Origin: Tsukamurella sp. 8F | GTDB taxonomy: Bacteria; Actinomycetota; Actinomycetes; Mycobacteriales; Mycobacteriaceae | Length of the DNA stretch: 64,000 bases | Reading direction: 5' to 3' | Assembly (NCBI RefSeq): GCF_029167375.1 | Contig: NZ_JARFTP010000015.1 | Span: 44,473 to 108,472, forward strand | Part shown: piece after piece, positions 41,965-50,352 of the stretch | Numbering within the stretch: position 1 is the first letter of the stretch | Layout of the letters: every line of letters starts with the position of its first letter | Translations under genes and position numbers: made by a program | The notes under the pieces: model-generated | The model's database searches: none | Told to the model about the DNA's origin: nothing | The model's input: only the letters and a program-made list of their open reading frames with translations

Positions 41965-43272
41965 ATGACGACGATTCCGCGGAGCGAACCCGCCATTCCG
42001 GGGTCGCAGCTGGGCTCACGCGGCAGAGCGTGGGCCATCGTCGCGATGATCGTCCTGTTGATGATGATCAACTTCGGAGACAAGGCGGTCATGGGGCTCG
42101 CCGCGAAACCCTTGATGGAGGAGATGGGGCTCGATGCGACGCGGTTCGGGGCTGTCTCGTCGAGCTTCTACCTTCTGTTCAGCCTGTCGGCCCTCGTAGT
42201 CGGCTTCGTCTCGAATCGGGTCTCGACGACCACGATCCTGGGTGTGATCGCATTGCTGTGGTCGTTGGCGACCCTCCCGATCCTGATCCTCGCCGCCGTG
42301 CCGATGCTCTATCTGAGCCGCATCACACTCGGTGGCGCCGAAGGCCCGACCGCACCCATAGCGGCACACGCCGTCCAGAAGTGGTTCCCGGAGCAGTCCC
42401 GGGCAGTACCCACGGCGCTCACGACGATGGGCGGCGCCCTGGGGCTGGCCGTCACCGCACCGACGCTGACGTACTTCATCACGAATCACGGTTGGCGGTC
42501 GGCCTTCGCCGTCTTGGCGGTCGCAGGACTGCTCTGGGCCGCCGCATGGTCTGTCATCGGGAAAGAGGGACCGTACCGCACATATCGGTCAGGGGCCGTG
42601 GGTCTCACAACCGATCCGATCGACGAACACGTCGTCAGCCACCGACGCCTGTTCACGTCACGTACGTGGCTGGGCGGTCTCATCGGGGGAATGGGCGCCT
42701 ACTGGGCGCTTGCCGTGGCCACCGCGTGGCTGCCGACCCTTCTCGAGCGCGGCCGGGGGTACTCGACCAGCAAGACCGCACTGCTCGTGGCGGTCCCGAG
42801 CGTCTTTGCTGCCGTGGCGATCCTTGCGGTGCCCTTCGTGTCCGAGCGGCTCATTCGGCGCGGAATCAGCGCACGGCTGGCACTCGGTGTCACGGCGGGA
42901 GTGACGGTGCTGATCGCGGGCGTCGCTGCAATCGCGGCCGGCCACACGAGCGGGCCGCTCCTGATCGTCCTCGTCGCGATCGCTTTCGGTCTGCCCAGCG
43001 CCTTCTATCCCCTGTCGTTCCTCATGTGCGGGCGGATAAGCCCGGTGCGGCAGCGCGGTGCGGTGATGGCTACCGCAACCGCGGTGACGACCCTCACCGG
43101 AGTCGTGGCGCCGGTCGTCACCGGTCGGGTGATAGACGCGGCAGGAGGCCCCGAAGCGGCCTTCACCCGGGTCTTCCTGATCGCCGGGGTGATCCTCATA
43201 GTGTGCGGTGCAGTCAGTGCCGCCGCCCTACACCCCGATGCGGACGCCCGACGGTTCGATCTACAACGGTGA
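41965..43272 (+). CDS. MFS transporter (anion:cation symporter-like)
   Basis: 435 residues with 12 membrane helices. The region after helix 1, MMINFGDKAVMGLAAKPLM, and LTLGG-type glycine motifs resemble the ACS branch, which carries organic anions such as carboxylates. GGGAGG at 41949-41955 sits 9 nt before the ATG at 41965, which is therefore preferred over the ATG at 41956. It is followed by an intact and a decayed DUF1254 gene, probably as one accessory unit. Confidence 0.88.
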   Translation: MTTIPRSEPAIPGSQLGSRGRAWAIVAMIVLLMMINFGDKAVMGLAAKPLMEEMGLDATRFGAVSSSFYLLFSLSALVVGFVSNRVSTTTILGVIALLWSLATLPILILAAVPMLYLSRITLGGAEGPTAPIAAHAVQKWFPEQSRAVPTALTTMGGALGLAVTAPTLTYFITNHGWRSAFAVLAVAGLLWAAAWSVIGKEGPYRTYRSGAVGLTTDPIDEHVVSHRRLFTSRTWLGGLIGGMGAYWALAVATAWLPTLLERGRGYSTSKTALLVAVPSVFAAVAILAVPFVSERLIRRGISARLALGVTAGVTVLIAGVAAIAAGHTSGPLLIVLVAIAFGLPSAFYPLSFLMCGRISPVRQRGAVMATATAVTTLTGVVAPVVTGRVIDAAGGPEAAFTRVFLIAGVILIVCGAVSAAALHPDADARRFDLQR

Positions 43273-43349
43273 GACCGGCGCGGCCAAGCAAGCACATCGA
43301 CATCGCAACGCGACCGAGAATCGCACGGCAACAGATGCAGGAGGCGAAT

Positions 43350-44312
43350 ATGACCGTGCCCGTTCACCTCGACAACTTCGTTCGAGCGGAAAGCGACCGC
43401 TACTTCGCGAACAAGCTCGTCGGGGCCGGCATCAACAGCTGGGTTCACCGGCGTGGGCTCGCTGCACTCGACGACCAGCGGGTCATCAGGACCAACCGCG
43501 ACACCCTCTACAGTTCGGCGATCATCGACGTCTCCGACGGTGCCACGCTGACGCTGCCAGGCAGTGGCGGGAGATACCTGTCCGTCGCCGTGATCAGCCA
43601 GGACCACTACATCGTCGGGCTCTACCACGACGGCGGCGAATACACCATCACCGAAGACCAGGTCGGCAGCCGGTTCGCGGCGGTGCTCGCGCGGATCTTC
43701 GTCGATCCAGGCGACCCCGACGACGTCGCCGCAGCAAACGCGTTGCAGGATCGGCTGCGCATCCGGGCCGACTCAGCCCGTCCGTTCACCAGCCCCGACT
43801 ACGAGCAGCAATCACTCGACGCCGTCCGCAACGCGTTGCTCGAACTCGCCAGGTACGGTCGCGGCGGCTCACGTGGAGCATTCGGTAGCCACGATGCCGT
43901 CGATCCGGTACGCCACCTGCTAGGCGCGGCCGTCGGATGGGGTGGCCTGCCCGAACAGGAGGCGTTCTACGAGGCCGTCTACCCGAATCTGCCGATCGGC
44001 CGGTACACGCTGAGCGTCCGCGACGTACCGGTGGACGCATTCTGGTCGGTCTCCGTCTACCAGCCCGACGGATACTTCGACCCGGACTCCGACGGTCCTG
44101 TCACCGTCAACAGCGTCACAGCGGTACCCGACTCAGACGGCACGGTCACCGTCGTATTCGGCGGGCCGCCCGACCAGCCCAACCGACTGGCCCTGACCGA
44201 AGGCTGGAACTACCTGATCCGCTATTACCGGCCCCGCGCGGAGATCCTCGACGGCACCTGGAGCTTCCCGGCCGTCGATACCGACACCCGAGCACAGCCG
44301 CCCGCAACGTGA
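43350..44312 (+). CDS. DUF1254/DUF1214 domain protein
   Basis: 320 residues, a short member of the DUF1254-DUF1214 family. The N-terminal part has VHRRGLAALDDQRVIRTNRD and the family motif TLYSSAIIDVSDG. The C-terminal DUF1214 part has FWSVSVYQPDGYF and GWNYLIRYYRPRAEILDGTW. The family is common in soil bacteria and has no assigned reaction. GCAGGAGGCG lies just before the ATG at 43350. Its stop overlaps the start of the decayed paralogue by 4 bp, so the two were once coupled. Confidence 0.85.
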   Translation: MTVPVHLDNFVRAESDRYFANKLVGAGINSWVHRRGLAALDDQRVIRTNRDTLYSSAIIDVSDGATLTLPGSGGRYLSVAVISQDHYIVGLYHDGGEYTITEDQVGSRFAAVLARIFVDPGDPDDVAAANALQDRLRIRADSARPFTSPDYEQQSLDAVRNALLELARYGRGGSRGAFGSHDAVDPVRHLLGAAVGWGGLPEQEAFYEAVYPNLPIGRYTLSVRDVPVDAFWSVSVYQPDGYFDPDSDGPVTVNSVTAVPDSDGTVTVVFGGPPDQPNRLALTEGWNYLIRYYRPRAEILDGTWSFPAVDTDTRAQPPAT

Positions 44313-44951
44313 GCACGCGAACCGACCGACACGAGAACGACCGCCCCGATGCCATCACGGTGTCGATCGCCGCCGACGCCTACGTGTTCGTCGGCTATCC
44401 GCTTGTGCTCATGGACGCGACGCGACAGGCGAGCGGCCCAGGCAATCGTCTGGTCCACGCCGGACGGCTGCCATCGGCGGCCGACCGTCGTGCTCCGATT
44501 GAACGTCGACACCTTGTATACGAGCGCATGGCTCGACCGCACCAGCGAACGGGACCCGAGGGCGTGGCGTCGGTACGCGCGATCCAGAACGAGGTGACAC
44601 TGGCGCCACTGAGTGCGTGGCGAGCCGACCGCGCTGCCACGGAGGAGAGCGTCGTGATGAACGCGTCGCAGCGCGGATCCAATCCCTCTCGTGTCGTCGC
44701 AAAGCTGGGTGGAACCCGAATGCGGTGTCCGTCGACGGCTGGACCACCGCGCCGACGGGCACATACGGGACCGATTACTCCGCGCGCGCCTATATCGCCA
44801 CGACCGGGTTGGGCGCACTTCTTCGTCGATACACCTTCGCGGATCTACGCCGTCGGCGGCCAGGTTCCCGTCAGGAGCGGTCCCGACGGCTCCGTCGACG
44901 TCGTACGTCACAACGAGGATCCCGGTATGTCGGTACCCCACCGGCGATAAC
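44309..44951 (+). pseudogene. decayed DUF1254 gene
   Basis: The pieces of a DUF1254 protein occur in order but in three frames. They are ITVSIAADAYVFVGYPLVLM (first frame, from GTG 44309), then VLRLNVDTLYTSAWLDR (second frame), then WNPNAVSVDGWTTAPTGTYG (third frame), then FFVDTPSRIYAVGGQVPV with GPDGSVDVVRHNEDPG (first frame again). At least three frameshifts are needed, and the total is shorter than an intact gene, so internal DNA is also missing. The original start overlaps the stop of the intact paralogue upstream. Confidence 0.8.
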
Positions 44952-45096
44952 CTCATCACCGGATCGAGCGCACGAAACGTCTCGCGATCATCCGCGCCGA
45001 CTGCTAGGTAGACGACGTGACGGTCGCCCACGGCGAAGCGGCGGTCTAAGCTGGGCCCGGAGCGGCGCTACGGGCCGACGCCGAGGAGGTTGCGCC

Positions 45097-45321
45097 ATGC
45101 ACACCCTGCTGATCGACTTGCTGAGGATCGCGGAGTACGGTGCGCAGGTTCTGGCCGCAGGCGCTGTCGTGGTACCGATCGGTTTCCTGCTCGCGGAGAT
45201 CGACCGACGACGGCACGGCCGGAAGTGGCGGTGGCGCCGCAGATTTGAGCCGGAATATAGCGGCTCCGTGGACGTCGGCCCGACCAACATCGACGGCGGC
45301 GTCGGCGGGAGTTGGAATTGA
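45097..45321 (+). CDS. small single-pass membrane protein
   Basis: 74 residues, no family recognised. One membrane helix, VLAAGAVVVPIGFLLAEI, is followed by a strongly basic stretch (RRRHGRKWRWRRRF) and a Gly/Asp-rich tail. The call rests on the strong ribosome site GAGGAGGT at 45083-45090, 6 nt before the ATG, and on the coherent topology. Confidence 0.6.
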   Translation: MHTLLIDLLRIAEYGAQVLAAGAVVVPIGFLLAEIDRRRHGRKWRWRRRFEPEYSGSVDVGPTNIDGGVGGSWN

Positions 45322-45810
45322 CGGCTCGGCCTGCGGCCCCGCGACAGCAGACCCTGCCACGTACGGCGTGATAGTTATTCAGGCGTGTTCACGAAAGTTC
45401 GCGTCGGGGGCGGATAAGCATCGGTAAGGCCGCCAATCCACAAGACAACGATCCTCATACCGCTTGCCCGCCCACCGTCCCCAGCCAGACCTGATCACGA
45501 CCTAATGCCACCGCCGCCTCGTCCCCTCAACGGGAGGGGCGTCACGCTCCGCGAGGACGCGACGCCGAAGCTACCTACGCGCGGGCTGTCCAAGCAAAGA
45601 ACATAGAACACCAGTAGCGCGCCGAGCGCGCAGAACACAGTGGCGCCGAGTCGCGATTCACCATGATCTGCACCCCGAGACCAACACGACGCCGGACGTG
45701 CCTTGTGCGCCGCCTCCGACTCGGAGTCCTCGACATCGCGCACAAGCTTCGAGCAAGACTCGATCGCGTCAACACCCTCATGCGGACGCTTGTAACCCCA
45801 CCGGCGCACG
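45322..45810. other. region without a convincing gene
   Basis: About 490 bp. The only candidate is a minus-strand frame of 104 codons (45495-45809) with one hydrophobic stretch, LGATVFCALGALLVFYVLCL, but no family match and no ribosome site. Base composition is less GC-rich around 45360-45480 than in the flanking genes. No RNA gene was recognised. Confidence 0.4.
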
Positions 45811-46323
45811 TCACCAGCTAGCGCGCAGGTCCTCCATGGTCAACGCGACGATCGATGCGACGCCCCGCACCGCTAGGACCTCCTCGAGATCCGGTCGACA
45901 CGACAGTCCGACAGCTACGTGCGTGACAACCGCACCTAGACCCGCGAGCGACCGGGCGAACGGCGGCAACGACCCGCCACCGAGAACGCCATCCTTGACC
46001 ATTACGGTGCGCCGGCCCGACACAGGGGTCCCGACCACCCGGGAGATCCCGATCTCACCGCTACCCCGTCGGGCGACGGACCACGGCAGGCCGGTCCGCA
46101 GCGCCAGCGCGGCGGCGACACCGATGCCGCCCACCTCCACTCCGGCGATGACCTCGGTATCGGTCGGGAGCCGCGCTGCGATGAGTTCCGCGATTCCGGC
46201 AAGCACGACCGGGTCCGTTTGCAACAGGTACTTGTCCAGCCAACCGGAGCCGCCCTCGATCGCTTCGGGCAGGCCCAGGGCCCGACTCGCCGCCGCCGCT
46301 ATCGCCGACCTGTCCACGTCCAC
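45811..46323 (-). CDS. orotate phosphoribosyltransferase-like protein with degraded PRPP loop
   Basis: 170 residues from GTG 46323. The fold pattern follows PyrE: WLDKYLLQTDPVVLAGIAEL, then VIAGVEVGGIGVAAALALRT with GLPWSVARRG. The PRPP-binding loop, normally an acidic pair followed by TTGGS as in VEDVVTTGGS, reads VMVKDGVLGGGSLPPFA here, losing one acid and both Thr. It is therefore doubtful that it is an active orotate enzyme; a regulatory or altered-substrate role is possible. Confidence 0.65.
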   Translation of the reverse strand: MDVDRSAIAAAASRALGLPEAIEGGSGWLDKYLLQTDPVVLAGIAELIAARLPTDTEVIAGVEVGGIGVAAALALRTGLPWSVARRGSGEIGISRVVGTPVSGRRTVMVKDGVLGGGSLPPFARSLAGLGAVVTHVAVGLSCRPDLEEVLAVRGVASIVALTMEDLRASW

Positions 46324-46395
46324 AGACCAAGCATCTGTGGAAGCACGCCAGTGCCGCGGCGAGTTCGTTCGAGCCGCGGCGGTGTGTTAGTCAGG

Positions 46396-46938
46396 TCAGC
46401 CGAATGGATAGCGCCGCAAGTGATTCGAGCGCACGAAACTCGCAGTAGCATGCGCGCACAGACGGCCACGAGCGTCGGCGAGCCGCGCCTGCGCCGCGGC
46501 GACGGATCGCCCGACCCGGATCGTCTCAGCGGTGGCGCGGACTGCGCCGAGTCCGACTCCGATGGGTCGGAGGAAGGTGATGTTGATCGACACTGTGGAC
46601 AGCACCGAGTCGTCGTCTACGGCCAGCTGAACAGCGCACCACATCGCCGAGTCGAGAATCGTTGCGATCGCTCCACCGTGCACCAGGCCGACCGGACTGG
46701 TGTGTCGCTCGTCCGGGCACAGCTCTACGACTGCCGTACCCACTCCGGCATCGGTCACGCGCAGATTGAGCAGTTGCGGGAACGGCGCATTCGGAACGGC
46801 GCCGGAAGACAATGCGGCGATCCTCTCCTCTGGGCTCATCCGCGCGATGCCGCCGGCACCCATCGGAGGTAGCCAACGGACCTCCACACCGCGCGAACCA
46901 TCGGCAAAGTCCACCACAGCATCGACGTACTCGCCCAT
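46396..46938 (-). CDS. PaaI/YdiI family hotdog thioesterase
   Basis: 180 residues from ATG 46938, the second of two adjacent ATGs, chosen for its spacing from GAGAGG. The hotdog core has SPVGLVHGGAIATILDSAMW (the conserved HGG and Asp) and STVSINITFLRPIGVG. It hydrolyses acyl- or aryl-CoA thioesters. It is divergent from a MerR-type regulator with about 100 bp between the starts, so that regulator is a likely controller. Confidence 0.87.
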   Translation of the reverse strand: MGEYVDAVVDFADGSRGVEVRWLPPMGAGGIARMSPEERIAALSSGAVPNAPFPQLLNLRVTDAGVGTAVVELCPDERHTSPVGLVHGGAIATILDSAMWCAVQLAVDDDSVLSTVSINITFLRPIGVGLGAVRATAETIRVGRSVAAAQARLADARGRLCAHATASFVRSNHLRRYPFG

Positions 46939-47041
46939 CATGTACCTCTCAACCGTCTGATATCTCGTGTTCCGAAATCGCCGGACGGCGATCCTCCGCC
47001 CGGTACCGTAGGAGCTCCAGTCGAGTGGAGATTCAACGTAC

Positions 47042-47057
47042 TGTGACTGACATCACA
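47042..47057. promoter_or_regulatory. Crp-type binding site at the start of a MerR gene
   Basis: TGTGACTGACATCACA is a perfect TGTGA-N6-TCACA palindrome that overlaps the GTG start of the regulator at 47043. A bound Crp-family protein would block initiation there, and could also affect the divergent thioesterase gene. Confidence 0.55.
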
Positions 47058-47954
47058 CCACCTGCGACGATCGGGATCGGCGACCTCGCACGCCGAACGG
47101 GCACGTCCGTGCGAACGATCCGCTTCTACTGCGATACCGAAATCCTGCAGTCAAGCAGAACGTCCGGCGGCCACCGGGTGTTCGACCCGACCGTTGCCGT
47201 GGACCAACTCCTGCTTGTGCGTCACCTACGAGCGCTAGGGCTCGGCCTGGCGGCGATCGTGCCGGTAGTCCGCGGCGAACGTCCTCTCGCGGAGGCGATC
47301 ACCGAGCAGCGCGCGGCGGTGGACGCCGACATCGACACCATGGTGTGGCGACGCGCACTCCTGCTCGCCGCGGAGCAGGCCCCGGCCGTCGAGTCCTCGA
47401 CGCGACTGGCCGCTCTCGCCACCGTGCGTGACAACCGCTCGGCCCACACCACCCTGACCGGCTGTTGGCAGCGAGTTCTGCCCGCGATACCACCCTCCGT
47501 GTTCGCACGGTTCCTTGCTGCGAACGTACCGACGCTGCCCGTCGATGCCGCACCGGTAACGGTGCTCGACTTCGCCGAACTCGTCGAACTCGCCGCACGC
47601 CCCGCGGTGATAACCACTGCATCGCAGCGGATTTGGCGCTCAGACCTACAATCGGTCCGAGACAAGACGGCTCTGATCACCGGGATCGCGGATGCCTGCG
47701 ACCGGGCTGCCGCGCGCGTACTCGCAGGCAATGCTCCGTCGCCCGGTCCGGAACTCGACATGTTCGTGGATGCTCATGCCCACGCGCGCGGGGTACGAGA
47801 CACGCCCGCGTTCCGGAAACACCTCGCCGAACAACCAGCCCTCGACCGCGATGCACGGCGGTACTGGATCCTCACTCGGCGGCTACTCGGATCCACGATC
47901 ACGGCCCACCAGACCCACGAATGGATCCTCACCGCACTGAGTTCACCGACCTGA
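47043..47954 (+). CDS. MerR family transcriptional regulator with long effector domain
   Basis: 303 residues from GTG 47043. Residues 8-75 are a MerR winged helix, GIGDLARRTGTSVRTIRFY with CDTEILQSSRTSGGHRVFD. The remaining 220 residues are helical and lack a recognisable ligand motif, longer than most MerR effector regions. A perfect Crp-type palindrome covers the start codon. It is divergent from the thioesterase gene. Confidence 0.85.
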   Translation: MTDITPPATIGIGDLARRTGTSVRTIRFYCDTEILQSSRTSGGHRVFDPTVAVDQLLLVRHLRALGLGLAAIVPVVRGERPLAEAITEQRAAVDADIDTMVWRRALLLAAEQAPAVESSTRLAALATVRDNRSAHTTLTGCWQRVLPAIPPSVFARFLAANVPTLPVDAAPVTVLDFAELVELAARPAVITTASQRIWRSDLQSVRDKTALITGIADACDRAAARVLAGNAPSPGPELDMFVDAHAHARGVRDTPAFRKHLAEQPALDRDARRYWILTRRLLGSTITAHQTHEWILTALSSPT

Positions 47955-48303
47955 TCGCTCGCGGGGAGACACATCCTCCTCTGCAATCACTCTCGGGACC
48001 CACGCCACCCAGAAAGGCGAGCAACGCCGGCTCCGCGATGCGGACGTCGCGACCTCGACTCGCGAAGCGCAACGGAACCTCGTCTTCGTTCGGTTCCCCA
48101 AAGGTGGTCGCGCCGGCGCATCGATGGCCATCGGACCAGGCGAGACACGCGCCCGTCGCTCCCCGAGGAACGTCTACGGCGCGTAGAACAGCCGAGCCGA
48201 GTATCACCGTTGCTTCTGACCGCCATGCGCTCCAGCTGTTGGACTTCTGCGCGCGGACTGCACACGCTGGAGGCACTCAGGCAATGCGATAAGGAGCATC
48301 ACA
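47955..48303. other. intergenic region with one doubtful ORF
   Basis: About 350 bp between the MerR gene and the hydrolase gene. A minus-strand frame (47929-48276, 115 codons) contains VPLRFASRGRDVRIAEPALL and overlaps the MerR 3' end, but has no family match. A shadow is as likely as a gene. The hydrolase ribosome site AAGGAG ends the region. Confidence 0.4.
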
Positions 48304-48963
48304 GTGACCGACTACGTCCTGGTCCCGGGAATGAATCACGGCGGATGGTGGTACGACCCGCTGGTAGAGGCGCTCGAGGACCGTGGCCATCGGGCGACCG
48401 CGATAACACCGGCCGGTTTGGAGAACGAACCCGTGCTGAACCGGCGGATCGTGCTCGACACCCACATCGACCAAGTGGTCGCGGCCGTAGACGCGGCCTC
48501 GTCCGGCGTGGTGTTGGTCGGACACAGCTACGCCGGCCTCCTGATCACGGCCGCCGCCGACGCGCGCCCAGAGGCGGTCGGCTGCCTGGTCTACCTCGAC
48601 GCCTTCCTCCCCGAAGACGGCGACAACGCCTGGTCGCTCGCCAACGACGAACAGCGCGACTGGTACGCGGGCGCCGCCACTCGCGGCGGAGACGTGGTCG
48701 ATCCGCTCCCCTTCTTCGACGACCGAGCACGACCGCACCCGCTCGGCACCCTGTTCCAGTCGGTCCGACTCACCGGCGCCTGGCGCCGAGTCCCCCGCGC
48801 GATCTACGTCGAGGCCACCGAGTGGCCGACGCCCACGCCGATGCGCACCTCCATCGACCGCGCCGTCACCGACCCGCATATCGAGCACCTCGCGTGGCGG
48901 ACCCGCCACAACGTCATGCACGACGGCCCGGACCGTGTGCTGGGGCTGATCGCGGACCTATGA
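48304..48963 (+). CDS. alpha/beta hydrolase (EstA/salicylate-esterase-like)
   Basis: 219 residues from GTG 48304. It opens with VLVPGMNHGGWWYDPLVEAL, the oxyanion region. The nucleophile elbow VVLVGHSYAGLLI gives Ser75, an acidic residue lies in the middle, and the catalytic His is probably in RHNVMHDGPDRV near the end. Such small hydrolases act on esters or lactones; the substrate is unknown. AAGGAG lies upstream of the start. Confidence 0.87.
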   Translation: MTDYVLVPGMNHGGWWYDPLVEALEDRGHRATAITPAGLENEPVLNRRIVLDTHIDQVVAAVDAASSGVVLVGHSYAGLLITAAADARPEAVGCLVYLDAFLPEDGDNAWSLANDEQRDWYAGAATRGGDVVDPLPFFDDRARPHPLGTLFQSVRLTGAWRRVPRAIYVEATEWPTPTPMRTSIDRAVTDPHIEHLAWRTRHNVMHDGPDRVLGLIADL

Positions 48964-49156
48964 CGACCCGGGGCGCTTACCCCGGCCACCACCTCCGGCC
49001 GACTCGACCTGCCGATCACAGAATCCCCGTGCGATTGAGGCGAAGGACTTGCACCCCCGGTGGTCCTACCCGTGCTGGCGTTCAAGGCGTGTGACCGGAA
49101 GCGTTTTTCCCGCTCAGGAATCGATCGCGGTGCGCCTCTCCTATCCGCTATCGGAT

Positions 49157-49169
49157 CGGATAGCCTAAC
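49157..49169. promoter_or_regulatory. IdeR/DtxR-type iron box
   Basis: GGATAGCCTAACC matches 12 of 13 bases of the palindromic core GGTTAGSCTAACC bound by IdeR/DtxR with ferrous iron. It lies 63 bp before the siderophore-binding lipoprotein gene, so that gene is probably repressed when iron is plentiful. Confidence 0.75.
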
Positions 49170-49231
49170 CACACTAGTAGGGTTCGCGGAGTGAGTTCGC
49201 CGTCCAGCGGACTCGAGAAAGGGAATGAACC

Positions 49232-50263
49232 GTGACACCCCGTCTCCGTCGAGCGCGAGGCTCGGTCGCTTTCATCGCCACTGTTGCCGCGACAGCCTTG
49301 GTCGCCACCGCCTGCGGTTCCAGCGACCCCGGCGGTGCTGCCGAATCGGCAGGCGCCGACCCGGGTTTTCCGGTGTCTATCAAGTCGGTACGCGGCGTAG
49401 CGGAGATCAAGAGTAAGCCGCGGCGGGTAGTCACCCTGGGAGCCGGCAGCACCGAGGCGGCGATCGCCCTCGGAACGATTCCCGTCGGCATGCCGGATGC
49501 GGACGTAGACGACCCGGACGGCATCACCCCATGGGTCAAGTCCAAGCTCGGCGACTCGAAACCCGAGATGTTGGCACGCAACTCCAATGCGATACCCATG
49601 GAGAAGATCGCGGCGTTGCAGCCGGACGTGATCTTGGCGGTCAATTCCGGATTGACGACCGAACAGTATGAGCGGCTATCGAAGATCGCCCCCACGGTTG
49701 CGCAGCCGGGGAAGGACTGGCTGACGTCGTGGGAGGACCAGGCCACCTTGGTCGGCAAAGCCCTCGGCAAGGAGACCGAGGCGAAGGGCCTGGTCGACAG
49801 CACGCACGCGCTCGTCGCCGAAACCAAGGCCAAGCATCCCGAATTCACCGGCAAGACCGTTGCAGTCGCTACCGGCATCGCAGACGGCGGGCTGGGCTAC
49901 TACTTCGGCGAGGACTCCCGCGTGCGGATCTTGACGAGTCTGGGGTTCACACTTCTTCCCGCCGTGGCAAAGCTCGGAGAATCCGCCGGTCCCGGCAAGT
50001 TCTCATCCCTCGTGTCGTGGGAGAACATCTCAGGCTACGACCCCGATGTGTTGACCGCATGGTTTCCCAACACGGCGAAACTACAAGCGACAGAGGCGAG
50101 CACCGCGTTCACCGCACTTCGCTCGGTGCGACGAAAGGCGTTCGTCCCCATCACTGACAAGGCAATGGTGATCGCGGTCAGCTCGCCGAACGTACTCGAC
50201 ATGTCGTGGCTGCTGGACAGGTACGTGCCCCAGCTGTCTGCGGCGGCAAAGAACGAAGGCTGA
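49232..50263 (+). CDS. iron-siderophore ABC transporter substrate-binding lipoprotein
   Basis: 343 residues from GTG 49232. A lipoprotein signal ends ALVATAC at Cys28. The body is a FecB/TroA-type binding protein: PRRVVTLGAGSTEAAIALG, IAALQPDVILAVNSGLT, TAWFPNTAKLQAT and the C-terminal DMSWLLDRYVPQL. It should capture an iron-siderophore complex outside the membrane. No permease or ATPase gene is adjacent, so it must share a transporter encoded elsewhere. The IdeR-type box upstream supports iron control. Confidence 0.9.
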   Translation: MTPRLRRARGSVAFIATVAATALVATACGSSDPGGAAESAGADPGFPVSIKSVRGVAEIKSKPRRVVTLGAGSTEAAIALGTIPVGMPDADVDDPDGITPWVKSKLGDSKPEMLARNSNAIPMEKIAALQPDVILAVNSGLTTEQYERLSKIAPTVAQPGKDWLTSWEDQATLVGKALGKETEAKGLVDSTHALVAETKAKHPEFTGKTVAVATGIADGGLGYYFGEDSRVRILTSLGFTLLPAVAKLGESAGPGKFSSLVSWENISGYDPDVLTAWFPNTAKLQATEASTAFTALRSVRRKAFVPITDKAMVIAVSSPNVLDMSWLLDRYVPQLSAAAKNEG

Positions 50264-50352
50264 CAGAGCGATTCGGCCTGCGATGAGGTCACCGACGCTC
50301 GGGGCCGCACCGCAGAGATGACCCCTGCGGTGGGCTGGGAGCGACAACGCGA

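Noticed and set aside
49010..49110. possible tRNA-like stretch before the siderophore lipoprotein gene
   Set aside because: No cloverleaf could be drawn: there is no proper T-arm GTTCRANYC and no matching acceptor stem.
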